From: Bacillota bacterium
Lineage (GTDB): Bacteria > Bacillota > Clostridia > Christensenellales > CAG-138
DNA: 9,193 nt
Direction: 5' to 3'
Assembly: GCA_023396535.1 (NCBI GenBank)
Contig: JAEWWD010000051.1
Span: 1 to 9,193, forward strand
Below are positions 1 to 7,269 of this stretch, piece after piece; within the stretch, counting starts at the first letter, position 1, and every line of letters starts with the position of its first letter. A program made the position numbers and the translations under genes. Under the pieces are notes generated by a model. It worked only from the letters and a program-made list of their open reading frames with translations. It was not told the DNA's origin and ran no database searches.

Positions 1-574
1 GCATATCGATATCCTTTTCAATGTGCCGCCGTACCATGGACCACAACGCCATCGTGTTTGAGGTTTCGCGGTTGCTTGCATGCAGCACCAGCAGGCGCGG
101 CCGCTTAAGAGACGGTTTTTGATAGCACATGACTCGCTCAATAAGCTCGCGCGCCGCGTTTTTGTAGGATTGCAGCTTGCTTTCCCCTGCGTTTCCCGCA
201 AGTATGCTGAAGTTATTCAGCGAACCGGTGCCTTCCACCAGTGGACGACCCGGAAATGTGCAGCCGCACAGGTTTGCGGCAAGCACAACGTCCCGGCCGA
301 CAGATTTTGTATATAATTCGGTTTCGCCATCTATCAAAACGCCGCATACCCTGCCGCTGGGCAATCCGGGGTGTGTGCGGAGTTGCTGCAGCAGCGCGCA
401 CAGAGAGGTATTCACCCCTGAAGCGTATATGCTGGCCGCGAATAAAACCGGACCGTCGACCGCTGGATCTATTGCGCCGCGCAGAATATGCCGTGTCCCG
501 CATAGCGAATATTCCAACACATGCTGCAGCCTTTTGGAACATTCACCCGGAAGAATTACCTGTAAAACCGACAT
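1..574 (-). CDS. NAD(P)H-dependent flavin oxidoreductase-like protein, C-terminus beyond the left edge (partial)
   Basis: The frame is open from the ATG at 574 to the edge, giving 191 residues without a stop. The start is set by a strong GAAGGAG ribosome binding site 6 nt upstream. Residues about 159-191 open a flavodoxin-like/FMN-reductase fold: a hydrophobic strand (RLLVL), then HASNRETSNT, which matches the GSxRxxSNT phosphate-binding loop of NADPH-dependent FMN reductases, with His-Ala replacing the usual first Gly. Residues about 40-150 form a separate N-terminal domain, with VCGVLIDGETELYTKS, a small-residue helix and CTFPGRPLVEGTGSLNNF. This looks conserved-motif-like, but I cannot name it. 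No signal peptide or membrane segment is seen. By family, the expected role is cytoplasmic electron transfer from NAD(P)H through bound FMN; the acceptor is unknown. It begins 36 nt after the dehydrogenase-like gene, so it is probably co-transcribed. The flavin fold is fairly sure; the substrate is not. Confidence 0.85.
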   Translation of the reverse strand, partial: MSVLQVILPGECSKRLQHVLEYSLCGTRHILRGAIDPAVDGPVLFAASIYASGVNTSLCALLQQLRTHPGLPSGRVCGVLIDGETELYTKSVGRDVVLAANLCGCTFPGRPLVEGTGSLNNFSILAGNAGESKLQSYKNAARELIERVMCYQKPSLKRPRLLVLHASNRETSNTMALWSMVRRHIEKDIDM

Positions 575-580
575 ATGCCT

Positions 581-587
581 CTCCTTC
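581..587 (-). promoter_or_regulatory. Ribosome binding site of the left-edge oxidoreductase
   Basis: On the minus strand this reads GAAGGAG, 6 nt before the ATG at 574-572. It fixes the start of a gene that lacks a stop codon in the window and is therefore easy to miss. The 36-nt gap 575-610 holds nothing else that I can see. Confidence 0.8.
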
Positions 588-610
588 CGGCTAAAATGCA
601 GCGACACTTT

Positions 611-1807
611 TTAATTCATGCCCCGCCATTGGCTTCCCTGTTCCCACAACATAGCATGCTCTTGTCGTATGCGTTCATGCAGCGCGGAAGGCAGCGACAG
701 CGTCTCGGCTTCAATTCCCATACTGGATTGCCTGTTTTTGCAACCGAAATACACGCCGTCCAGGAAAATGGCGCTGTAATGCCATTCCCTGCGGACTGTC
801 AACAGTATGGACATTGCGCCGGAGGAAAGCGCCGGCGCGATGTAGGGCTTAAATCCCGCCTCACGCATGCGCAGATTGGCTTCCGTGGCCAGGCGGGTAA
901 GCTCCAGCGAAAGCGCATCATCATATGCCTCGACGCTGTTCGCGATGATAAGGCCTTTGCCGTGAGGGCCGTACGCGCGCCCCTGGGTTAGGAAGGATGC
1001 AAAGCGCGAGGCACGCTTTGCGTAATAGGCCGCGCGCGCGTTCATGACGCCCAGCCCGTAGCCACGTATCTGCTCGGGCAACAGGCCGCGCCAATCCAAA
1101 ACGCCCGCCTCATTTCGGTTGCTTTCCAGAAACGCGTATTGGCTCAGCAGGTCCACGGGATCGGATACCACCGCAAACAAACCGTGAAAGCCCGCTTCTC
1201 GCGCCTGCTTCGCATACGCTTTTAAAATAGACGCGTTGCCCTGCAACTGCGCCATCCGAACATCTTCAACCGCGACGCCCACCGGGGGTACCGCGCGGGA
1301 GGCGCAGAACACAAAAACGTCGCACTCGAACAGTTCCTCCTGCGGCACAGTCTGTACGGCCGGCAAAGCGTCGTATTCGAACGGCCAGGAGATCTGGTTC
1401 ATTTCATATTCGTAACGGCGAAGCACATGCTCGCGCACATCGCAAATGCCTATCGAGGATATTACATCCCCGCCCAGCAGTACCAGCCCCAATAACAGCG
1501 TCGCGCCCACGTCGCCCATGGCCAGTACATGCACGCGCAGCTTGCCGGAAGGAATGTCCCAGGGCCGCTCTATCAGGCGCTGCGCCGCAGGATGGTTGAT
1601 ATTCACCACGCGTGCGCAACCCGACCGGATCTTTTGCAGCAGCTCTTCCGATAATTCCATTGGGTATAGTCCATTCGCATTGAGCCAGTCCACGCTCTCC
1701 CGCAGCTGAAGTTGAATAGGATGCGTAACGCGATAGCTGGCTTTCGCGCGCAAAGGATCACGCCCTGGCAAAAACACGACGCTGTCGTCTCTATATATAT
1801 GCTCCAT
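611..1807 (-). CDS. Lactate/malate dehydrogenase superfamily protein, atypical active site
   Basis: The 398-residue product resembles NAD-dependent 2-hydroxyacid dehydrogenases of the LDH/MDH family (usually about 310-330 aa), with roughly 90 extra N-terminal residues. The Rossmann strand-loop begins near residue 91 (RVHVLAMGDVGAT). The first Gly of GxGxxG is Ala96, while Gly98 and Gly101 remain. Asp123 ends the second strand, which favours NAD over NADP. VVSDPVD at 213-219 matches the family VVSNPVD. Arg184 aligns with the mobile-loop Arg109, Arg258 with Arg171, and His282 (YGPHGKG) with the catalytic His195. Asp216 replaces the conserved Asn, and Met255 stands where Asp168 pairs with the catalytic His. 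The end (ILLTVRREWHYS...) matches the family C-terminal strands. It is cytoplasmic. The start has a good GAAGGGG site 6 nt upstream. The gene follows the giant protein after 35 nt, suggesting one operon. The fold is confident; the substrate is unlikely to be plain lactate or malate and remains unknown. Confidence 0.9.
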   Translation of the reverse strand: MEHIYRDDSVVFLPGRDPLRAKASYRVTHPIQLQLRESVDWLNANGLYPMELSEELLQKIRSGCARVVNINHPAAQRLIERPWDIPSGKLRVHVLAMGDVGATLLLGLVLLGGDVISSIGICDVREHVLRRYEYEMNQISWPFEYDALPAVQTVPQEELFECDVFVFCASRAVPPVGVAVEDVRMAQLQGNASILKAYAKQAREAGFHGLFAVVSDPVDLLSQYAFLESNRNEAGVLDWRGLLPEQIRGYGLGVMNARAAYYAKRASRFASFLTQGRAYGPHGKGLIIANSVEAYDDALSLELTRLATEANLRMREAGFKPYIAPALSSGAMSILLTVRREWHYSAIFLDGVYFGCKNRQSSMGIEAETLSLPSALHERIRQEHAMLWEQGSQWRGMN

Positions 1808-1813
1808 GGCGTT

Positions 1814-1820
1814 CCCCTTC
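1814..1820 (-). promoter_or_regulatory. Ribosome binding site of the dehydrogenase-like gene
   Basis: The minus strand reads GAAGGGG, 6 nt before the ATG at 1807-1805. This supports the long N-terminal extension of the protein being translated rather than a start nearer the Rossmann domain. Confidence 0.75.
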
Positions 1821-1827
1821 CTTTGGC

Positions 1828-1858
1828 TATCGAAGCTTGGCTTTATCGAAGCTGGCTT
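1828..1858. repeat. Imperfect tandem duplication at the stop codon of the giant gene
   Basis: TATCGAAGCTTGGCTT (1828-1843) is followed immediately by TATCGAAGCTGGCTT (1844-1858); the copies differ only by one T. The right copy encodes the last residues of the 1,628-aa protein. The boundary falls in its stop codon (1843-1845), and the left copy lies in the 35-nt spacer before the next gene. It is consistent with a local slippage duplication. No function is evident. Confidence 0.75.
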
Positions 1859-4800
1859 TCCAGCCTTAAAAGTGTTTCAATATCCGTTTCCACATATTCG
1901 CTGGGCGACAGTACGCGGTCGTAAAACAGCTTGCCGCCCCTGTCCGGCACGCGCGGGGTAATTGTCGCTTCGCCCAGACGGGTAAGCGTGAGGTTGCAAC
2001 CGAACATCACCTGATGCCGCCGTTCCAGCGTACGCAGTATTTCGAGCGAATTATTGAGGCAGGTAAGCGACAGGTCGAACAAGGCGCTTCTGGAAGCGCC
2101 GGATATGAACAACGGCGAAGTATACGGGTATATTTGGTTCACGGAGGGAAGCAGGTACGTCGCCCGGGTTGAAGGACGCTGCACGCTGTCCCCGCCCAAA
2201 AAAGGATACATCATGCTTTCAATAAACCAATAACGCAGATTGGGTATGAAATACACGCATTCCGCCTGCCGTCCCTGCACGGCCATCAAGTCCTTGCCCC
2301 TTCCGGAAAGTATACAGACGATGATCTCCTTGATATCCAGCCCCGCCTGCTTAAACAGCGGATCCAGCGCCTCCAGCCGGTAGCCCTTGTGCAGGAGGTC
2401 GTCCACCAGCAAAACTGGCCGATTGAAGGATTTGATAGTACGGATCTGATTGATCAGCGAGGAGTACCCCGGATACTTTGTGATGGAAAAGCTCTTCATA
2501 TCCGGCTCGTATGTCTTATCCACATGCAGCATCTTGGTAACGGTGTTCGGCACCGCCACGCCGCGCAGCGTTTTCCCATACGGCACGCACATATATTCGC
2601 CAAGCTGCCGCACCTCGGGAGGGATATGCTCGACATGGTTTGCCTGCATGATCTTCTGTACCAGGGCGTGATTTAGTAGCCCCGCATGGAAGGAAAGCAC
2701 CAGCCTTCCTTCATACAATTTTGACATGGACGAAGAAAAGCTCTTGTGTGCAGTCCGTAATACATCGATCACCTCGGGATCATCGCAAAGGGGAGGCTTA
2801 ATGCGCTGCTGCACATCCTCTATCACCGCGATGGGCGAACGCATGTCCACCGCATATACCGGGGCCTCCTTTACGGTCTCGGGCAGCGGGACAAAGCCCT
2901 GCCGCTCCAGCGCACTATAGAATTTATCGTCATGCGGGCTGTTCGCGCCCACACACAGGGCATAGGTATATTCCTGCTTCAGGCATTCCGCCAGCGTTTC
3001 GGTCAGCAGCAGGCGCACGGTATCCTCGCGGTTTACGTCCTTTCGTACGTAAATGCCCGCAAGCACCGCGATATGCCCGGACGTATGCCTGCGCGCGTAT
3101 TCCGCAAGCGTTATATTCTGAAATTCGTCAAACAGACGCTCCGCGGATGTGGAATAGAACACGGCGATGCCGCGCGCCGCCGTTTGGCCGTGATTCTCAT
3201 GCATCGCAATAATCTGCGCGCCCGGCTTCTGCAGACGCTTCTTCAAATCATCAGTCAGTTGACCCACATCCATTGGATTTGTACAACAGTCGTTTTGCTG
3301 GATAGCCAAATCAAACAACTGGGTTCGAATATCCTCCTGCGTCGGGGCATATCTGCGGAAATACAACGTTTCAGGGCGCAGCAGTTCTTTATATTGCGGC
3401 TCACGCAGATACAGGCCGTTGTCGTAAATGAACGCCTGGGCGACCGGGTCCACCAGCGTGGAAATATCGCGGTTGTGATCGATATTGTCGCGGATACGGC
3501 TGGAGCTTACTTCCTCCAAATACGGCGGCAGCGCCAGCTCGCGTACTTCGCCGCGCAGACGCGAAGCCACCATTTCCCGTTCAATCTGCCAGGCGTCCCG
3601 CTCCATATTGCGCAAAAATACGATGTGGTCGAACCCGTGTATGGAGTTTTCGCTGGGCGGATTTCGGTAAGCGGAAGCGTTGCGCACCACATCGCTGCCC
3701 ACGGCGATATGGACTTCCCTGCCGGGGAAAAGGGATCGAAGCGCTATAAGATCCTTCGGGTTTGCAAGATTGATTGGAATATCGTCCGGAAACAGATACA
3801 CGCCAAACACATCTGCGACGGACATGTTCACGATGCGGCGGCGGGTCATATGCGGCTGCGTGCGTTTGGACCAGCTAAATTCATCCAACGCCAGGTATAC
3901 CTCGAATCCCATTCGCCGCATTTCGTTCACAATACCCAGGTGGCTGGTCGAGAAGGGATCAAACGTCCCGGGGAAAAACGCGATCTTTTTAGCGCGCGGG
4001 AATTTAAACAACCCAAAGCGAATCTGGTAATCGATAATAAAGCGGTAAATATGGTTGAGCGACGCCGCGTTATTGAAGAACGTCAGCGTACCCGGAGACT
4101 GCTCTTCAATGAGCATCAGCAGTTTTTTGTGCATGATGCCGAACAGCTCGTTTTTGCGGGCATGCGTCAGCGGGCCTCCGAAAATATGTTTACCTAAAAC
4201 GAGGAACGCCTCGCGACTCGCTACTTCGCTGTGATGCGCCACCCCCCCGATCAGCATGCTCAGCATGCGGCGCTTGCGCGCCTCGTAATTCTTGCGCGGC
4301 TCCTGAAACGCAAGCAGATATTCAACATCGTATTGCTGGATAAGCACGCCGAGCGTAGAAAGCGTGACGCAGGCCGCCCGCGCGTTTGCGGATTTGATAT
4401 AATGCTCCAGTTCGCTGAGTACCTCGTCGAACTCCTTGGGATGCAGATGCAGCACAAACTGGCCGAGATATTGCGGGATATATTTGGAAAATTCATAGCT
4501 GGCGCTTTCCATGCCCCTTGTCATCTCAACGGCTATCTCGTTGCGCTGATCCAGCGTCAAAAGAGGAGCCATGCGCACCAGCGCTTCGCCGGATCTATGG
4601 CGTACGGCAAAACGCTCGCTGACGCGTATCAGGTTTGCCAAATGCGTCGCGACCTGGAATGCATGGGCCTGCCCGCCGTGATGCACGCGATAGAGCAGCA
4701 GTTGTATGTTGACCTCTTTCATGATCCAGGGCGTCGCCGTCTTAAGATTTTCAAGAAACAGATCGGCAATATCCAGCTTGTTCAGCACACCCACGCAAAC

Positions 4801-6729
4801 TGACCGTTCCCTCTCCGTACCCGGCAGCCGCTCATAGGCCTGCAGCATGAGGTATGTGATGGCCATATCGCGTTCAGATGGAACAGCGTCGAGCACATCC
4901 CGCACTGCGTCCGCGCACGATTCGCGCAAATTCTCAAGCTCCAATACGCGCAGCGCCAGCCTGAGCGCGGCCGCGTGCATGCGGGGCTCGCTCAACGCCG
5001 CAAGCCGCCGCGCAACGCGCAGCGGCACACAAAGGCGCTCCTGGTTGAGCATGGCCGACGGAACATGCAGAAGGCTGTCCAGCAATACAAACGCGATGGA
5101 TGCTTCCTCAAACCTGGCATCATCGAAGCAGGCAAAGTATATCTGCAAATACGCGTCCGCGTCCGAGGATTTGCAGGTACCCAAAAGCGACGGCAATATT
5201 ACCTTGAGCGTATAGGATATCCACGCACGATGGCTGGGCGCTATTTTATGGTCGGGAGTAAGTATAAGTTCCAGACTTTCCTTCCAGATGGAGAAACTGT
5301 TTTGCTCCTCCGGCGGGATATGGATATGCGCGGGCAATTCCTTGCGGTACACAGCGTCATACCCGGACAGCATGCGCCCATACAACGTCGCGGCCTGATA
5401 GCGAATATCGCCCTGGCTGTGCATGAACAGGTCGTACAGGTAGCGCATGGTCAGAAGCTTTTGCTTCTGCGTCATATAGGTGAAGTATTCTTCGAAAATG
5501 TCGATATACGTGCGGATATTCTGCCAGTCCGTTTCGGTGCGGGCATCCTCAAGAAGGTCCACAAACGAGGTCTCGGAGCTGATTTTATGCATCAGCCTGA
5601 GGTTATGAGAAATAGCCTGGTATTTGAGCCCCTGAACCGCACCCTCGGCGCTTAGAAGTACGGCGTCCATACGCGCCGCCGGTTTCAGCTCGTCCGAGTA
5701 CGGGTCGAGATTAACGCCCAGTGAAACGATATAGGCTTCGAAATCCGCCAGCTTTGCATAAACGCGCTCATACCGCCTGCGCTTCGCGTCGTCGACGTTA
5801 TCCAACTTACTCAGGATTATATCGTAGGATTCCTTCAGTGTGTAGAACAAAACCTGCTCGCGCAGGCGTTCCCTGCGCTGGCTTTTCACGCGAAAATCCG
5901 CGTATATCAGCAAAAGGGATTCAACCGGCAGATTCTCAAGCTCCAAATCCCAGGTGGAATGGTTGGACGCTATATGTGCTATGCTTTCAAGGTCATATCG
6001 TTTAAGCCATTCCTCCGTATAATAATAATGCAGATATGGGATACGCTGCTGTTCGCTGCCTTTACAGCCGTATTTGCCTATGTTGTGCGAGGCGGCTGCC
6101 GCGGAAACGAGAGGCATATCCACCGGTACGCCCAGGCGAGCAAGCTGCCGCGCCATATGCATGGCGATATGATGTACGCCGGCGACATGCCCCAAGAGAT
6201 CAAACGGCTTGATTGCGCGCCCGATCCGCATCAGTTCCGTAATAAAATACTCGTCCACCCGCTGTAAAAACACAGTGTATTGCTGTTCGGTCGGGCTGTT
6301 TCCGTATTCTTCGGGCGTCGCATACCGAAAATGCGTCATAGGATCGAACGGGCCGCTCAGCATTTCCTGCTGCAGGAATGTTCGGAGCACCGTAAGATAG
6401 AATAAACCGCCACGTGCAAACCATACCGGTTGTTCCAGCGGCGGATCGGACGGATACAGACGTTCAACAAGCTGATCGTACAGACAAGGCAGCCACCCTC
6501 CTTGAGGTTCTTCACATAGCTGCGCCATCACTGGCCGGCAAATATCAAGTATTTCCCTGCAATCATATTGCTCATCGGGTAAAAGGCTCATCAGGCGGCC
6601 TCGAAAATTGTTCTCCTGCAGCAATGTTTGCAGAGATTTTTTAGAAATCTGTGCAGCCCTAAAGTACGGGAGCTGTGTAAAATTCTCCCACAAGCGCTGC
6701 CAGAATACGGGCATTTCCTTTTTGGGCAT
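1843..6729 (-). CDS. Giant multidomain protein: HD-like, helical region, NadD-like nucleotidyltransferase, GNAT-like, phosphoribosyltransferase-like
   Basis: The product has 1,628 residues and no signal peptide or membrane segment, so it is probably cytosolic. Visible domains, in order: about 165-320, an HD-phosphohydrolase-like domain (His181, SHNIGKYG at 214-221, Asp278); about 350-905, predominantly helical sequence resembling a HEAT-type solenoid; about 914-1110, a NadD/cytidylyltransferase fold (PGTFDPFSTSHLG at 920-932, VGSD at 1010-1013, SSSRIR at 1075-1080, then DNGLY as in NadD C-termini); about 1120-1300, a GNAT acetyltransferase-like fold; about 1330-1545, a phosphoribosyltransferase-like domain with VLLVDDLLHKGYR at 1439-1451. 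NadD proteins adenylate nicotinate mononucleotide, the product of the nearby PncB, and are about 200 aa long. Several catalytic positions deviate: HN for HD, SxSH for (H/T)xGH, and a degenerate PRPP loop. The gene starts 3 nt after the lipoprotein stop, behind a G-run ribosome binding site. The NadD-like and PRTase-like assignments are firm at fold level, GNAT and HEAT less so. The activity is unknown. Confidence 0.93.
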   Translation of the reverse strand: MPKKEMPVFWQRLWENFTQLPYFRAAQISKKSLQTLLQENNFRGRLMSLLPDEQYDCREILDICRPVMAQLCEEPQGGWLPCLYDQLVERLYPSDPPLEQPVWFARGGLFYLTVLRTFLQQEMLSGPFDPMTHFRYATPEEYGNSPTEQQYTVFLQRVDEYFITELMRIGRAIKPFDLLGHVAGVHHIAMHMARQLARLGVPVDMPLVSAAAASHNIGKYGCKGSEQQRIPYLHYYYTEEWLKRYDLESIAHIASNHSTWDLELENLPVESLLLIYADFRVKSQRRERLREQVLFYTLKESYDIILSKLDNVDDAKRRRYERVYAKLADFEAYIVSLGVNLDPYSDELKPAARMDAVLLSAEGAVQGLKYQAISHNLRLMHKISSETSFVDLLEDARTETDWQNIRTYIDIFEEYFTYMTQKQKLLTMRYLYDLFMHSQGDIRYQAATLYGRMLSGYDAVYRKELPAHIHIPPEEQNSFSIWKESLELILTPDHKIAPSHRAWISYTLKVILPSLLGTCKSSDADAYLQIYFACFDDARFEEASIAFVLLDSLLHVPSAMLNQERLCVPLRVARRLAALSEPRMHAAALRLALRVLELENLRESCADAVRDVLDAVPSERDMAITYLMLQAYERLPGTERERSVCVGVLNKLDIADLFLENLKTATPWIMKEVNIQLLLYRVHHGGQAHAFQVATHLANLIRVSERFAVRHRSGEALVRMAPLLTLDQRNEIAVEMTRGMESASYEFSKYIPQYLGQFVLHLHPKEFDEVLSELEHYIKSANARAACVTLSTLGVLIQQYDVEYLLAFQEPRKNYEARKRRMLSMLIGGVAHHSEVASREAFLVLGKHIFGGPLTHARKNELFGIMHKKLLMLIEEQSPGTLTFFNNAASLNHIYRFIIDYQIRFGLFKFPRAKKIAFFPGTFDPFSTSHLGIVNEMRRMGFEVYLALDEFSWSKRTQPHMTRRRIVNMSVADVFGVYLFPDDIPINLANPKDLIALRSLFPGREVHIAVGSDVVRNASAYRNPPSENSIHGFDHIVFLRNMERDAWQIEREMVASRLRGEVRELALPPYLEEVSSSRIRDNIDHNRDISTLVDPVAQAFIYDNGLYLREPQYKELLRPETLYFRRYAPTQEDIRTQLFDLAIQQNDCCTNPMDVGQLTDDLKKRLQKPGAQIIAMHENHGQTAARGIAVFYSTSAERLFDEFQNITLAEYARRHTSGHIAVLAGIYVRKDVNREDTVRLLLTETLAECLKQEYTYALCVGANSPHDDKFYSALERQGFVPLPETVKEAPVYAVDMRSPIAVIEDVQQRIKPPLCDDPEVIDVLRTAHKSFSSSMSKLYEGRLVLSFHAGLLNHALVQKIMQANHVEHIPPEVRQLGEYMCVPYGKTLRGVAVPNTVTKMLHVDKTYEPDMKSFSITKYPGYSSLINQIRTIKSFNRPVLLVDDLLHKGYRLEALDPLFKQAGLDIKEIIVCILSGRGKDLMAVQGRQAECVYFIPNLRYWFIESMMYPFLGGDSVQRPSTRATYLLPSVNQIYPYTSPLFISGASRSALFDLSLTCLNNSLEILRTLERRHQVMFGCNLTLTRLGEATITPRVPDRGGKLFYDRVLSPSEYVETDIETLLRLESQLR

Positions 6730-6732
6730 ACA

Positions 6733-7269
6733 TTACCCCCCGGCAATGGTATTGTTCTGTGCCTCAGCCGCAGGCATCGTCGGCTGCGGCAAAATTTTTT
6801 GTGTAACGATTATGGAAAAGGGAAGCATACGGATATCCATATCCGTATCGATTTCGACGTAAAGCACAGTTTCGCCCGGCGCAAAGGCATTGTCCCCGTT
6901 GCGCGTATACACCGGCGCACGGGCGACGACAGTACCGTCCTTGTCGGTAAACACCAATTCGATCGAGCCCGTCAGCGTTTCGGGATAATCGTTTTTACAG
7001 ATGCCATCGAACAAAGTGCCGCCTTCGTATTCGTAGACACGCAAATCCGTAAACGTCAGATACCGAAGAAAGTGATCCTCGCCCAATATCTCAGTCCCCA
7101 GCGCATCGGTCTGCTCCGGTTTCGGAATGAGAGATTGCGCAACAGGCGGAAGCGAGGGCGTAGGCGTGGGCGCGGGCGTCGCTTCCGCCGCTAGAACGGG
7201 CCGCTGCCGGATACATCCCGGCAGCAGCATCGCCAATATGAGAATGCAGACCAACAGGCGCCGGTTCAT
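6733..7269 (-). CDS. Small secreted lipoprotein with FxLYD-like beta domain
   Basis: The 178-residue product begins with a classic type II signal: MNRR, a hydrophobic stretch, then LPGC at 16-19, so Cys19 would be lipidated by Lgt and exposed outside the membrane. The Pro before Gly is less usual than Ala or Ser but tolerated. A Thr/Pro linker (about 30-42, TPAPTPTPS) leads into a beta-rich domain at about 68-155. There, LFDGICKNDYPETLTGSIEL, DKDG and APGET resemble FxLYD-type domains, in which a polar linker and an APGE turn are typical. This similarity is from memory of the pattern and moderate. The ATG overlaps the PncB stop (ATGA). Only a GGAAG 1 nt before the ATG resembles a ribosome site, so initiation probably depends on translation of pncB. 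Its role beside NAD genes is unknown; a substrate-binding or envelope-sensing function is only a guess. No catalytic motif is visible. Confidence 0.85.
   Translation of the reverse strand: MNRRLLVCILILAMLLPGCIRQRPVLAAEATPAPTPTPSLPPVAQSLIPKPEQTDALGTEILGEDHFLRYLTFTDLRVYEYEGGTLFDGICKNDYPETLTGSIELVFTDKDGTVVARAPVYTRNGDNAFAPGETVLYVEIDTDMDIRMLPFSIIVTQKILPQPTMPAAEAQNNTIAGG
6736..6741 (-). promoter_or_regulatory. G-run ribosome binding site of the giant gene
   Basis: The minus strand reads GGGGGG, then TAATGT, then the ATG at 6729. The spacing of 6 nt suits a Shine-Dalgarno element, although a pure G-run is unusual compared with the GGAGG-like sites of neighbouring genes. The run overlaps the last codons of the lipoprotein, and its stop codon falls within the spacer, which implies translational coupling. 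Confidence 0.55.
6827..6848. repeat. Perfect 10-bp inverted repeat within the lipoprotein gene
   Basis: ATACGGATAT is followed by CC and then ATATCCGTAT: two perfect 10-bp arms around a 2-nt centre. It lies inside the lipoprotein coding region, over the codons for the DTDMDIRM stretch, and about 100 nt before the start of the giant gene. The symmetry is operator-like, but I see no convincing -35/-10 pair beside it. Confidence 0.6.

Noticed and set aside
213..542. Minus-strand open frame (109 codons) at the left end
   Set aside because: It is out of frame with the oxidoreductase that has a strong ribosome binding site and FMN-loop motif in the same interval. Its Arg-rich product looks like a shifted-frame shadow.
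2932..4197. Long plus-strand open frame (421 codons) antisense to the giant gene
   Set aside because: It runs opposite the NadD-like and GNAT-like domains. Its product is rich in Arg, His and Gln with no recognisable domain, as expected from the reverse strand of a G+C-balanced gene.
4242..4248. Run of seven C (seven G on the coding strand) inside the giant gene, possible slippage or phase-variation site
   Set aside because: Seven bases is short for phase variation, the frame is intact across it, and the Gly-Gly-Val it encodes fits the helical region.
6731..6733. Alternative ATG overlapping the lipoprotein stop (TAATG)
   Set aside because: It is out of frame with the giant protein; the ATG 2 nt further on opens the 1,628-codon frame and has better spacing from the G-run.
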